Origin: Didymella arachidicola | Lineage: Eukaryota; Ascomycota; Dothideomycetes; Pleosporales; Didymellaceae | Reading direction: 5' to 3' | DNA length: 64,000 nt | Assembly: GCA_016630955.3 (NCBI GenBank) | Contig: CM049989.1 | Coordinates: 1,612,001 to 1,676,000 of the forward strand | Part shown: positions 54,539 through 64,000 of the stretch, one piece after another | Numbering within the stretch: position 1 is the stretch's first letter | Layout of the letters: each line of letters opens with the position of its first letter | Made by a program: the position numbers and the translations under genes | Notes under the pieces: generated by a model | Told to the model about the DNA's origin: nothing | The model's input: the letters and a program-made list of their open reading frames with translations, nothing else | Databases searched by the model: none

Positions 54539-55953
54539 TCATGGCAGTTCGAATCTCCCTAGCGGGCTGTCTGGCGCGGGTTTCTGATCTCTAAAGTACG
54601 GCTTCTCAACATCCAGCTCTTGCAGACTTTGGCCATCAAGCTCTCCTACCGCTTTTGCCCCGGGCAATTCCTGCACTCTGTGGTTCTCTCCTAGCTCGTG
54701 ACGTATCCCTGATGCATCCAGATCCTCGCCTAGTGTCGATGTGCTATTTGTCTTTTTGTCGTCTGGTGTATGGTCGGCAGTGGCGATAAGGGCAGCAGCT
54801 TGCTGTGCTTTGTTGCTTGCGCGCCTCCTGAAGAACAGCAATGCTGACGCTGTCAAGATGCTACTGATGAAGAGTATTGGTGCGACAGAGATACCAACGA
54901 TCGCGCCAGTGGAAAGATCAGTCTTCTTGCCGTCGATGGTGTCACCTGCCCTTGCAACTGAAGTGGTTGAAGAAGGCAATGGACCAGCTGTACTCGATGG
55001 GGAGTTTGATACTGTTGCCGAGTTCAGGATGAAACCCGCCGTGTTGTTGGCTGTACAATCATAGTGACCGATCAAATGGGGCTGAACACTAAGCCAATTA
55101 CAGAAATCGATGGTACCGGAGCCATGGGTAACAGAAGAGTCCACATTAAGCGCTCCGTTGATTGAACGCAAGTTTGGCATGGTAACGTTCTCGAGATTTC
55201 CGTGGAGTTTGACGTAGCCATCGATGGATTCAAGCTTGTCGAAGCCAAGTGACGGATCATTATTTCCGTTGATTGCGAGGCTTCCGTATATGCCTGATAA
55301 GTTCGAAAAGTCCAAGTTGGTCAGCGCTTGGTTGACAGAGAACTGGTATGTGCTCCCTGCGCTGATCCTGTCGTATGGCAGCGTAAAATCGGTCAGGTTA
55401 CTATTCCCAGCGATGGTCAACGATGTCGCAACTGGCCACTTGATCCAGTCCATCTTTTCCAGAGCAGTATTGATGATGCTGATCTCTCTGACATCTTGCT
55501 TCACGCCCCCAGTCGCAATATCGCATTCTTTCAAGGCGGAAAGTCCCTCAAAGCCCAGCTTCAAAAAGTTGGTGAGGGCGGGCAGCGTGAGGGTAGTTAA
55601 TTTCGGCAGGTTACTCAATGTCAGGGCCGAGACCGTTTCCAGGGTTGTAGATGATATCGAACGTACGGCATCGGAGTCGGCGATATTTATGGATCCCGTG
55701 ACTGCCTTCAGTCCGTTAAGCGTGAGATCCTGGATCCCCTTCGCTGCAAGCGAGACATTTCCATTGAATGTCGTACATCCATTGAGCTTGGCGATGTCGT
55801 CTACGCTGTTGATCGCGAGGTCGCCTGAGCAGTCTGCACCCGGTCAGCATCAGGCACAATTGAGTGTTGCGAAAGAGTGTACAAACCGACAGCTTCCACC
55901 CTACCAGCCCAGATACACAACAAAAGAGGCAACCATTGTGCAGCGAGTCTCAT
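54539..55953 (-). CDS. ECM33/Sps2-like receptor L-domain membrane protein
   Basis: Cell-surface protein of the fungal ECM33 type, concerned with wall integrity. Exons 55953-55887 and 55833-54539 join to 453 residues. Signal peptide MRLAAQWLPLLLCIWAGRVEA is joined by the splice to DCSGDLAINS. Leucine-rich L-domain repeats follow (LNGCTTFNGNVSLAAKGIQD, LTLNGLKAVTGSINIADSDA, LTTLTLPALTNFLKLGFEGL) with N-glycosylation sites. A short Ser/Thr stalk leads to one membrane helix (GAIVGISVAPILFISSILTA) and a charged cytosolic tail of about 110 residues. Classical Ecm33 is GPI-anchored; this member has a transmembrane anchor and tail instead, which could allow signalling. Confidence 0.82.
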
Positions 55954-57276
55954 AGTATCGCCCAGTGAATTGCCAGAGACTCGTGTATTGCTTCATTACA
56001 TGAAGAAAGGCGTTTGAACGAGTGTTTGCTGTGAGCAACGGAGGAGGACGCAGATGGAGTTGGGGATCGAAGAAGTGGAAGCCTCAGCAACAGCGTGAGA
56101 TTGTCTCGTGGGCTCGAGGGCGCGCAGACCACCGGGGCCCCTAACCGTGAGCGATCCTACGACGCGTGGTTTCAAACCTGATTGCATCGCACGGACTATT
56201 GAGCGGTCGTTGACATCCGTGTTCGCAAGGCTGCCCAACCAGAGCCACATACACCGTTGGAGAATCGACAAATACGAGTCTGCCCAGTCACCCTGTCCCG
56301 GGGTCATCGCTGTTTAGCTGGAACTCCAAGTCCAATGCTGAGCCACACTTCGGCGGAGACGAATCGCTGATAGGGGCAGCCAAGCCAACGGGTACCGCTA
56401 ATTGACGTGGCGCCGTTGTTGGAGAGTTACGTGTGAACTGGTGCAAGTGGAAAGCGCTTTCTGTTTTTCAGGCACACCATACAGGGCTTGGCAGGAACTA
56501 ACACTACGAAGAATCCCGTTTTTTCTGAGAAATCATGTTCGGCGCCCGTGCACGCGGAAGTGATTCCTCAGAAAAAACGGGATTCTTCGTAATTGAAGCT
56601 GCATATGTCGACCGGAAAACCGCTCAACAGCGTACAAATCTGTTGAGAAGTCATTCGGAATTAGCAGCTACAGTCTGAGGGTTCAATGCCTGTCGAGCAG
56701 ACCACGCGGCGCAACAGATGATGTAGTTCAAGACTCCAGCTATGACCGAGCGAACATCCCGCTGGCTTCACGATGACACAGATTGGCACTGACATGAGGG
56801 ATTCTGCGGTAGCAACTTACCTGACGAAGTTCTGGATTACATGCGAGAGAGAAGATATTCAAAGATTATCTATGGCGAATTTGAGGGACTTTGGCGGGGA
56901 AAGGTGAGCCTGAATATCTGGAAGAGTGAGGACTTGAGCCAAGATGACCAACTCACAACATTCAACAAGCCGCAAACCCCGCAACCAACCCGAATTTACA
57001 AAGGACAGGGTGTCTCACCATTGAAACCATATCATACTTTTATACAAAAACCGCTACCTGGGTATCAAAACACCGCGCTAATCGAAACAACCAATTCCCC
57101 CTCACCAACAAGCCCTCCTCGTACACTGTACACCTCCCCTTTTGCTTGCGTGAGCTCGCTCACCATTATCTTCCACCCGCGCCTTGCTAGCGTGCTGTTT
57201 ACCTGCCGTGGAAGTAGCACACGGGAGGAAATGCGACGCACCGAGGGATTCCCATTCCCCTCTCCCCATTTGGGCT
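55954..57276. other. Intergenic region with a foldback hairpin
   Basis: 1.3 kb without a supported gene. The main feature is the inverted repeat at 56505-56591. The rest contains the promoter of the L-domain gene and the 3' flank of the Zn2Cys6 gene. Confidence 0.5.
56505..56591. repeat. Near-perfect 31-bp inverted repeat with 25-bp loop
   Basis: The left arm (56505-56535) starts TACGAAGAATCCCGTTTTTT and the right arm (56561-56591) is its reverse complement with one mismatch. The loop is 25 bp and GC-rich. A hairpin of this quality is unlikely by chance. It may be a solo foldback or MITE, or a structure formed in an RNA. Confidence 0.8.
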
Positions 57277-59815
57277 TCAGACGTCCTTCTGCGTGCCCCA
57301 AACAATCGACTCCATAAGCGCATACGGACTTGAATCCAGATCCAGCCCGAGCAATGGACTCTGCCCAAACGCATTTCCATCGCCGTTCGTAAGCGCAGCA
57401 TTAATATCATCAGCGGTAAACGTATTCATCGTGGGACTCGCCTGGCTCCCGCTCTCGCTCGTCTTGCGCGGCACATTAGTCGTGATTTTCAAGAGCCGTT
57501 CGAGGGCGGAGACGGAGCGGGTGATGGGGGTGGCGAGCTCGTTGGGGTCTACGTCCTTTGTGAAGTCGCCGAGGACTTGGATGATGTTTTGGAGGAGGCC
57601 GCGGGCGCGCTCGTTGCGGTTGTGTTCGCCGAGGATGCCGAGGAGGAGGGCGCAGCTGAGGGAGCGGTGGAGCGCGGCCCAGCTCCGGGTTGCGAAGGGA
57701 GTCATGTTTTGGAGGCCGAGGAAGGCTTCGACGGTGTTTGTGAGGCTGTCGATGCATGTCTTCCGCAGGGTTTTTGAAAGGTCGAGACCGGCTGTTGTTG
57801 GGGATATTGCGGGGCGGCAGAGTTCGGAGGTGATGTAGGAGATGTGCAGGTAGAGGGCCCAGTGCTCGAGCTGGTCACGCATGGAGCGGCAGCGCCGTGA
57901 GTCTTTGAGGTAATCTGCTGCGTCGACCATGATTTCTTGTAGCTCATTGCGGTGCTCGGTGATTCTGATTAGAGCGTCGTGCGAGGTTTGCGGTTTTTGC
58001 CTTTCGCGTACGATGTCGAGACCGACTTTGCAGAGACGATACATGCTTTCGACGTACGTTCGCGTTCCGGGCGCTGTGTGGTTGCTCAGCGGTACGGTGT
58101 GATCGATGGTCGTTGTCGAAGAGGCTCTGTCGTACGAGACAGATAGTAGTGAGTCCTGCCATAGTAACGCCCACCAGACTTTACTTCGTAGTATCCTTTG
58201 TTGCACGGGTGTCGATGACGGACACATGCGGTGTAGACCCAGAGTTTGCGACAGGCGGACCGTCAGACCCATCAGACTCCACGCAACGCCAGCGTTCATG
58301 TTGTTCGATATGACGTTTCCGAGGATCAAGAGCGTTTGGATGTTTTCGATGTTCGCATGCGACAGGAAATTCGTGAATCGTAAACATTCGAAACTGCAGC
58401 AGATGTAGACCTGTGATGTGAGCTCTCTTTCCCTTCTCGACAGGGTCGAGCACTGGCATCCTGAAGCCAGTATAGCAAAGACGAGTCCAATCCAATGGAA
58501 GTCCTTGCCGTAAATCTGCTGGTCCGTCACCCCAGTCCCGCTCTGTGAACTCGCACGGTTGATGAGAAATAGAAGGAGATCGGATTCAACGCCTTCGACA
58601 TCGGCGACGGCGGGATAGACGGCGTGTGCAGTTTCGCGGTAGCAACGGAAGAAGCTGAGACATTCGGAATCGCTCGGCAGCGCGTTTGCGAGCTCTGTGG
58701 CGCGTGATATTGAACCGTGGGGCAGCCCCCAGAGGTCGACGAACGGGTATGTGGCGCTCTCATTGTCCAGCCCAAAGATGGGTAGCATGCTCTTCTTGCC
58801 CAGCAGGTCCTGCAACCCCGGCGCCCATTGCGAGTCTCCTCCTCGACCCAATTGCATGACGAGCGCAGGCACTGAGCTGGGCCCGATGTGGATGGTCTGG
58901 CCGGTGATGTCGTTGCGCGTGTGTATTCCCTGGGTGCGGACGTGGCTCTGCTCGCCGTCGATGGGCGCCGAGGCGGCCAGCGGGGTCGAGGTCGAGGGCG
59001 AGAAGCCGTTGATCGGGGGCGCGACTTCCTGGACGCTGCTGATGGAGTTCTTCAGCTCGGTGAGCGACTTCTCGGCCGTCTGGAGCTTCGCGCAGATGCG
59101 CTCCCAGTCCTGCTGCTGTCAGCGCGGCGCCGCACTCTTCTGCGGGCTATCAAGCGCACCTCGCGCGGCAACGTGACCGTCCCGCCGTGGACGTGGACCA
59201 GGCCGTTGACGTTGAAGTCGTGTCCGTTCTGGCCCAAGCCCATGCTGATCCGCTTCGCAGGCGGATGCGACTCGCTCGGCGGGTGGTAGGTGCATAGCTC
59301 GGGATGCTCGCGGACGACGCATGTCTTGCAGGGAACCGTCTGGTCGCACTTGACCTTTCGCTGTCGACACGGGTAGCAGGCCTGGTGGGGGGGTCAGTGC
59401 GAGTTCATGAGGGAGTTGTTCCAAGGCCATGAGGGTGTTGTTCCAAGGCCATGAGGGCGTCATTCCAAGGCCATGAGGGCGTCAGTCGGACGCAGTCCAA
59501 GGCCATAGCGGGGCTGCAGCTGCCGTCCAGCTCTTGAATCCGCCAGCACCGGATCGCATGGCCCAAAGCGACAAAACAGCTGAGTCGCCCTCAGTGCCGG
59601 CTCCAACTCGCAACTCGTCCTGCGTCCCGCCCACCCCCAACCGTCTCGCGTGCCTGGGTGCCTGGGTGCTTGCGTACCTTGTATTCCCGCGCCTTCCGTT
59701 TCCTGCGCAGAATTTCGTCGACGTCGGCGCGCGGTGGAGTGTCGGTCATGTCCGGCAGGAAGGACGACGGCGCATGCGACTGCGACTGGCCCTGTGGTGT
59801 CTTGTTCTCGTCCAT
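57277..59815 (-). CDS. Zn2Cys6 transcription factor
   Basis: Fungal-specific activator or repressor of unknown targets. Exons 59815-59678, 59381-59160 and 59109-57277 join in frame to 730 residues. The first splice completes REYKACYPCRQRKVKCDQTV, with PCKTCVVREHPELCTYHPPS following, a full six-cysteine cluster. A coiled coil (DWERICAKLQTAEKSLTELK) opens exon 3. The fungal_trans domain covers about 190-600, with ECLSFFRCYRETAHAVYPAV and VRLSQTLGLHR. The preference for an upstream basic KRKAREYKAC start is typical of this family. The first intron is unusually long for the window (296 nt) and contains a minisatellite. It may govern the adjacent drug transporter, but nothing in the sequence shows it. 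Confidence 0.84.
59415..59480. repeat. 22-bp minisatellite, three copies, inside an intron
   Basis: The unit GTTGTTCCAAGGCCATGAGG plus two bases occurs three times in tandem, with degenerate partial copies on both sides. It lies in the first intron of the Zn2Cys6 gene and probably accounts for that intron's length. Confidence 0.8.
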
Positions 59816-60736
59816 TTTTCCGCGGCGGGAGCTGGAGATGGTCGCCTCGCGACGGGAATCCACCCGCGCCCGACCTAACGTAGCCGTAGATCACGCCGCT
59901 AGCCACGAAGCTTGGCCGTTGTCATGAACGCTGATCGAGAATCCTGTTGCAATGCACGCCGTGCGGAACAATACTCGCTGATGCCTTGGAGGACGAATGC
60001 TAGGGTTTCGTCAGCCTCGTTGGCCAGCAGCAGTCTCTATCCGTGTGTGTAGCTCAGGCACTCGCAAGGCTGACGATGCTCGTGCGCTGCGGCACCAACG
60101 GCCATCGAGCCCGCGCATACATTCCAGATTTCGCCGACTCATCAGCGAGGCAGCACAGAGCCATCACCGATGCTGAGCACCCCAGCAACAAAGGCACGCC
60201 ACGACGCACCGCCCTCCATCGGCCGCAAGGCCTCCAGCAGACAACATGCCAGATACGGCAACTTCTAACAAGTGTCGAAAGCCGCCCCTAGTAGTGTTAC
60301 ACAAGACCCGCCACCAGCGCTGCTAGGTTCTTAGTAGAGCCACGCCGTCGCCCTGCAACTGCCGCATTCAGCAACATTGACCACAACGCGCGGGAAACGG
60401 CCTCGAGACCCTGGGTGGCCCTGCATCACGGGTGCAGGGCTTTTCTGTTAGCTTCTGTGCTTCTGAACCAACGCTTTCGGAAGAAATATCAGAAAAGCTG
60501 AAACAATTTCTAATATAAAGATGAAGCTCAAATGCTAAATGCTATGCAGAACCACACTTCGGAGGTGATATCAGGAAAGCTGAAATAATCTCTAGTATGA
60601 AAATTAAGCTCAAATGCTAAATGCTATGCTTGTGGTATCAAACGCCCATAATCACCAACGACGCCAGGCACACTCCACCGCTTCTTCACCCCGAATACTT
60701 CCACCGCTTCTCCACTCCGAATACCTCCGGTCCAGT
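59816..60736. other. Intergenic region with an 82-bp direct duplication
   Basis: It contains the promoter of the Zn2Cys6 gene and the 3' flank of the transporter. No gene is supported. Two tandem copies of about 82 bp lie at 60463-60629. Confidence 0.5.
60463..60629. repeat. Tandem duplication, two diverged copies of ~82 bp
   Basis: Both copies contain AAGCTCAAATGCTAAATGCT followed by ATGC; the first ends at 60547 and the second at 60629. The upstream halves (CTGAACCAACGCTTTCGG and CAGAACCACACTTCGG) are also related. About one base in six differs, so the event is not recent. Confidence 0.75.
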
Positions 60737-62492
60737 CTACGCAACCTGCTTCTCGCCCTTGTTCTCCTCGTCCTCGCTATACGCATAATGCGAACGCGCC
60801 CGAATTCTCGCTCCATAGAAGAAGAACACAAACGGAATAGCACAGCACGCCAACCCAATAAACGCCAGCAGCGTACTCGCCCACTGATCGCCCAAGCGCT
60901 CATACATCTGGTTCGTGAACAGCACCACCGCCGCACCCCAGAAACTGCGGATGAACGTCTTCGCCGCCAGCGCCGACGCCGCCTGGTGCTGGTACGAATC
61001 CACAAGGTAGTTGTTCGCCGAGTTGTACAGGAAAATGAAGCCGAATCCGACGGGGAACCCGCCGAACGCAGGGCCCGCCCAGTGCAGGTGCGGGTACGAT
61101 GTCCAGGCGAAGATGAATAGGCCGATGGGGATGAACCAGCAGCTCATCATCATCGGGTAGAGACGCGCTTCGGCGGGTGGCTTGCCGTTGTGCTGGTTGA
61201 CGAGCTTCATGTAGTGCTTGTTGACCATGGGAGCGCAGGCAGCGCTGCACAGGACGCCGACGATGAGGGGAATGAACATCAGGCCTGTGGAGCTGGCAGA
61301 GTAGCCCTTGCCCTTTTGGTAGACGATCGGAAATGCGACGAAGAACATGTAGAGCAGGCCGTAGAGGACGGACATGTACAGAGAGATGAAAAAGACGATG
61401 AGTTCACGGAAGAGGAGCTGGAAGGGTCGGATGAGGAAGAGGGTAAGGCGCTGGCTGAAGGGGCGAGTGTCAATGTCCTGCTCAGTAACGTACTTGTCGT
61501 CGCCGGTCTCTTTGCGCATCTTCTTAGCACGCTTGGCGAGCAATGTGGGTGTGTAGGTCTCTGGGACGGTAAAGGTGATGAGGATCCAGACGACAGCGGA
61601 GAGGATGAGCTGAATCCAATAGAGCCAGCGCCAGCCCAAAGCATCGCCGAGAAATCCTCCGGCCAACGGCCCAATACCTGGTCCAATGAACGGTGCTGCG
61701 CTGAAAGCTGCCATGGGCACACCTCGCTCCTCGTTCTTCCAAAGATCGGCCAGTGTTCCACCCACCAAAGACATGGGCGCGGAGAAGGAGACACCAGCAA
61801 TGAAACGGGTGACCAGGAGGGTTGCGATGTTTGGCGCGACGGCTCCGGGGATGGTAAACACAACAGCGAAGAAGAGCGTGACACCGTAGATTGGTCGGCG
61901 TCCCCAGATCTCGGAGAACGGAGCAAAGGCCATAGGGCTACGTTGATGTTAGTGTGATTCACGATATGCTACTGCAAAGGCTGACTTACCCAACACCAAA
62001 ACCGATAACGAACAGAGTGATGGTTAGTAGCGAAACCTCCTCACTGACGTTGAATTCCTTCGAAACACCTTCAAGATCGGCTGTGATGACGGCAGAGTTG
62101 AAAGCAACAACGAAACAAGTGATAGCCACACACATTGTGCACCACCACTTGTAAGCCTTCGACCAGTTCTTAGGATTCTCTGGGTCATCCACCTTCCAGG
62201 TGACTAGCTCATATCGCTCGATCTTGCCTGTTTTGTTGGTATGGATCCTCGAGATCTGACCATCGATGGTCTCCTGAGTATACTCTTCCAGGTTGGCTTC
62301 GTTGCTCAGCGTTCGGATCGGCAGGTTGACTACGTCCGCGCCATCGTGTGTTGGTTCGCGAGTTAGACGTCGCGACTTCGTATGCTCCACGGCGGTATGT
62401 GTTGAGGCGCTCGAGTCGGACGAGGTTCTGGCTGGACTGGTTGGAGAGGCGAAGTCTCTCGTCATGGGTTGCACGATTCCTTCGGCAGCCAT
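60737..62492 (-). CDS. MFS drug:H+ antiporter, DHA1 (Tpo1/Flu1-like)
   Basis: Plasma-membrane exporter of drugs, polyamines or toxic metabolites. Exons 62492-61990 and 61937-60737 join to 567 residues with 12 membrane segments. A ~115-residue hydrophilic N-terminus ends in DDPENPKNWSKAYKWWCTMC, the classic DHA1 entry. The intron falls inside the conserved segment GFGVGPMAFAPFSEIWGRRP, which only the splice restores. Motif C is visible as GIGPLAGGFLGDALGWRWLY. A large central cytosolic loop carries KRAKKMRKETGDDKYVTEQD, and the tail ends KGEKQVA. No substrate can be chosen. Confidence 0.92.
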
Positions 62493-64000
62493 GATAGGCT
62501 GAGGGCAGTATGGGCTCTCAATCGAGGTTTAAGCTTCTAGGAGGATAAAGAGGTTGTCGTTGCAGGCTTCTTAAGTCAAGTGTTCCTCGAGTGTGTAATT
62601 GTGACTGGTCCGAGGAGTATGTCTACGGGTAGACCTTTGGGGGTGATCTGCGGCCAGGCTGTGTGAGTCCCACGAAAGAGTGATGGAATGATGATTTCGC
62701 CCAAAAGCTGAAGACTTGCTGCGATCTCCATAACAGGTGAGGGGCCTTCACATCTTATACAACCTACGGCAAATCAAACTTTGCAAGGACCATGATAAGA
62801 AAATAGAGACTGAATGCTTTTGACGGAGTTCGCTCGGGCTCAAAACCATCTTGAACATCGAATGTCTTGCTGAAGGGGCCTTGCCGCTGCTAAAGCCGCA
62901 TTAGGCATGGTGCACCATCCCTTCGCTGATAAGCGCGAAGGAGAAAACTCGGGCTGACCTCATGAGAGAACGATTTTCGAAACTCTCAAACAATTGCGGG
63001 ATCTTTTGGTCTTCGCCCCACTATTCTCGTGTCTTTTCGCCTAGAATAATGCATGGACCGGCTTTCTCGCCTGATGGACATCTTCCCATTTAGACGCTTT
63101 GAACTGAACGTGACGTCAAGATGCCGATTCCTCCAGATAGGGATCGCACAAAAGCTTGCTATCACGAAGCTGATCCGCGACAGGTTTTTGAATGAGGAAG
63201 CGAGTGTGCTTGTTGTGTGAATTCCAAGCAGTACCATTTGGTGGATGATCCAGACAGTGAGAGTTCAGTCAGACTGGAACCTACCTTCCTTGGCGCTACA
63301 CCTTCACAGGCACAGCATCTCTAAATGCAGAGACGAGAGGTGCGAAGGATGAAAATGAAAACTATAAAGTGGACCAGCACGTGTACTTGCGTTTTGGATT
63401 GAAGGACTTCGATGTTGTTGCGACCTGAGAACAAGCGCAGACGCGTGGTGGATCGACCGAACATCGCGAATCGCGTCTGTTGGACTGGAATGTACTGTGT
63501 AGAGCCCTATGAGCCCCAAGCTTAGCTTGTGACTGCCTGTGACTGCTTGTGACGAAGAGAAACAATCAGTCAGACGGTTGCAGTCGCGGGTATCACGAAG
63601 CATTACCCTCATTCCTTGGGTTGCCCTGCTGATGACAATGCCACGAGAGGAATAGAGTGAGAGTACAGTCGTATTCGCAAGGCGTCCGCCGTGAATTTTA
63701 TGAAAGAATATGTGTGCTCTGGACACTAGGTCAGCATTGCTATGCTGAACTGTATATGCTGATCTAGTGTAGCACTATCACTCTCGTAAATGAAGCGAGC
63801 GAGGAGCGCTTCATTGCTGGGGCTGACTTCGGCCATCGCAGAGGGCCTGCTGATTTGAGTGGAATCACGCTCTAGGGACGTGTGTTCTGCAAGCTTTGCC
63901 GCAGACTGAACGCAGAATACAGGAGACTTATCAGATTTTCGCATCGGCTAACTCCATCGTAGCACCGCAGCCATGCCGGCCTATGCAGGCAGGCAGCCAA
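62493..64000. other. Terminal region; no convincing gene
   Basis: 1.5 kb containing the transporter promoter. A frame at 63304-63726 (-) starts with GTG and looks non-coding. A 72-residue ATG frame at 63726-63944 (-) contains NEALLARFIYESDSATLDQH but has no recognised relative. A short direct repeat TGTGACTGCC/TGTGACTGCT/TGTGACG lies at 63526-63553. Confidence 0.4.

Noticed and set aside
60043..60291. 82-codon plus-strand frame and a GTAGCTCAGG string resembling a tRNA A box
   Set aside because: The frame has no coding character, and no B box or acceptor pairing follows.
63304..63726. 140-codon minus-strand frame near the window end
   Set aside because: It starts with GTG, has no homology I recognise and its composition is non-coding.

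Overview
The window is eukaryotic, from a filamentous ascomycete (Pezizomycotina, most likely Dothideomycetes; the class is an inference). The genes are monocistronic and carry many 42-70 nt introns with GTRNGT donors and YAG acceptors. The gene set is typically fungal: Zn2Cys6 activators, MFS drug and anion transporters, an ECM33-like L-domain protein, a fungal class II myosin and a qut/qa-type quinate locus. No bacterial-style operons, rRNA, complete tRNA or CRISPR array were seen. I re-derived splice sites by hand and accepted them when the spliced reading frame closed exactly.

Layout. 0.4-25 kb is housekeeping: NADH-cytochrome b5 reductase (+), a Red1/ZFC3H1-type zinc-finger protein (-), a 2,415-residue myosin II (+), an acidic hypothetical ORF (+), a Lee1-like CCCH protein (-), a very large Ser/Thr-rich type II membrane protein interrupted by an in-frame TAG (-), and the U3 processome WD protein Utp18 (-). 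A GNAT acetyltransferase follows at 25.3 kb.

27-39 kb is a quinate/aromatic-catabolism cluster: maleylacetate reductase, a shikimate/quinate-dehydrogenase paralogue, 3-dehydroshikimate dehydratase (with an in-frame TAG at the apparent fifth codon), a QutA/QA-1F-like activator, a QutR/QA-1S-like AROM-derived repressor, a second quinate/shikimate dehydrogenase and a SnoaL-like protein. The enzymes could take quinate or shikimate via 3-dehydroshikimate to protocatechuate. The reductase suggests exit through hydroxyquinol and maleylacetate to beta-ketoadipate. The catabolic 3-dehydroquinase and the quinate permease are not in the window.

39-48 kb holds three short terminal-inverted-repeat elements of one MITE family (38968-39150, about 39154-39375, 41954-42160), a STRAP-like WD40 protein, a Dal5-family transporter and a divergent fungal protein kinase. 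48.6-54.1 kb is a secretion-oriented block: a secreted M14 carboxypeptidase, then four tandem small cysteine-rich secreted proteins of one family sharing a phase-2 intron in a C-x-[LI]-C-x-x-F-K signature. A fifth, unrelated cysteine-rich secreted gene has a reading frame that is broken between its signal peptide and its body. 54.5-62.5 kb has the ECM33-like protein, a 31-bp-arm hairpin, a Zn2Cys6 activator and a DHA1 drug transporter. The last 1.5 kb shows no convincing gene.

The strongest candidates for something undescribed are the tandem cysteine-rich family, the arrangement and apparent lesions of the quinate cluster, and the MITE family beside it.
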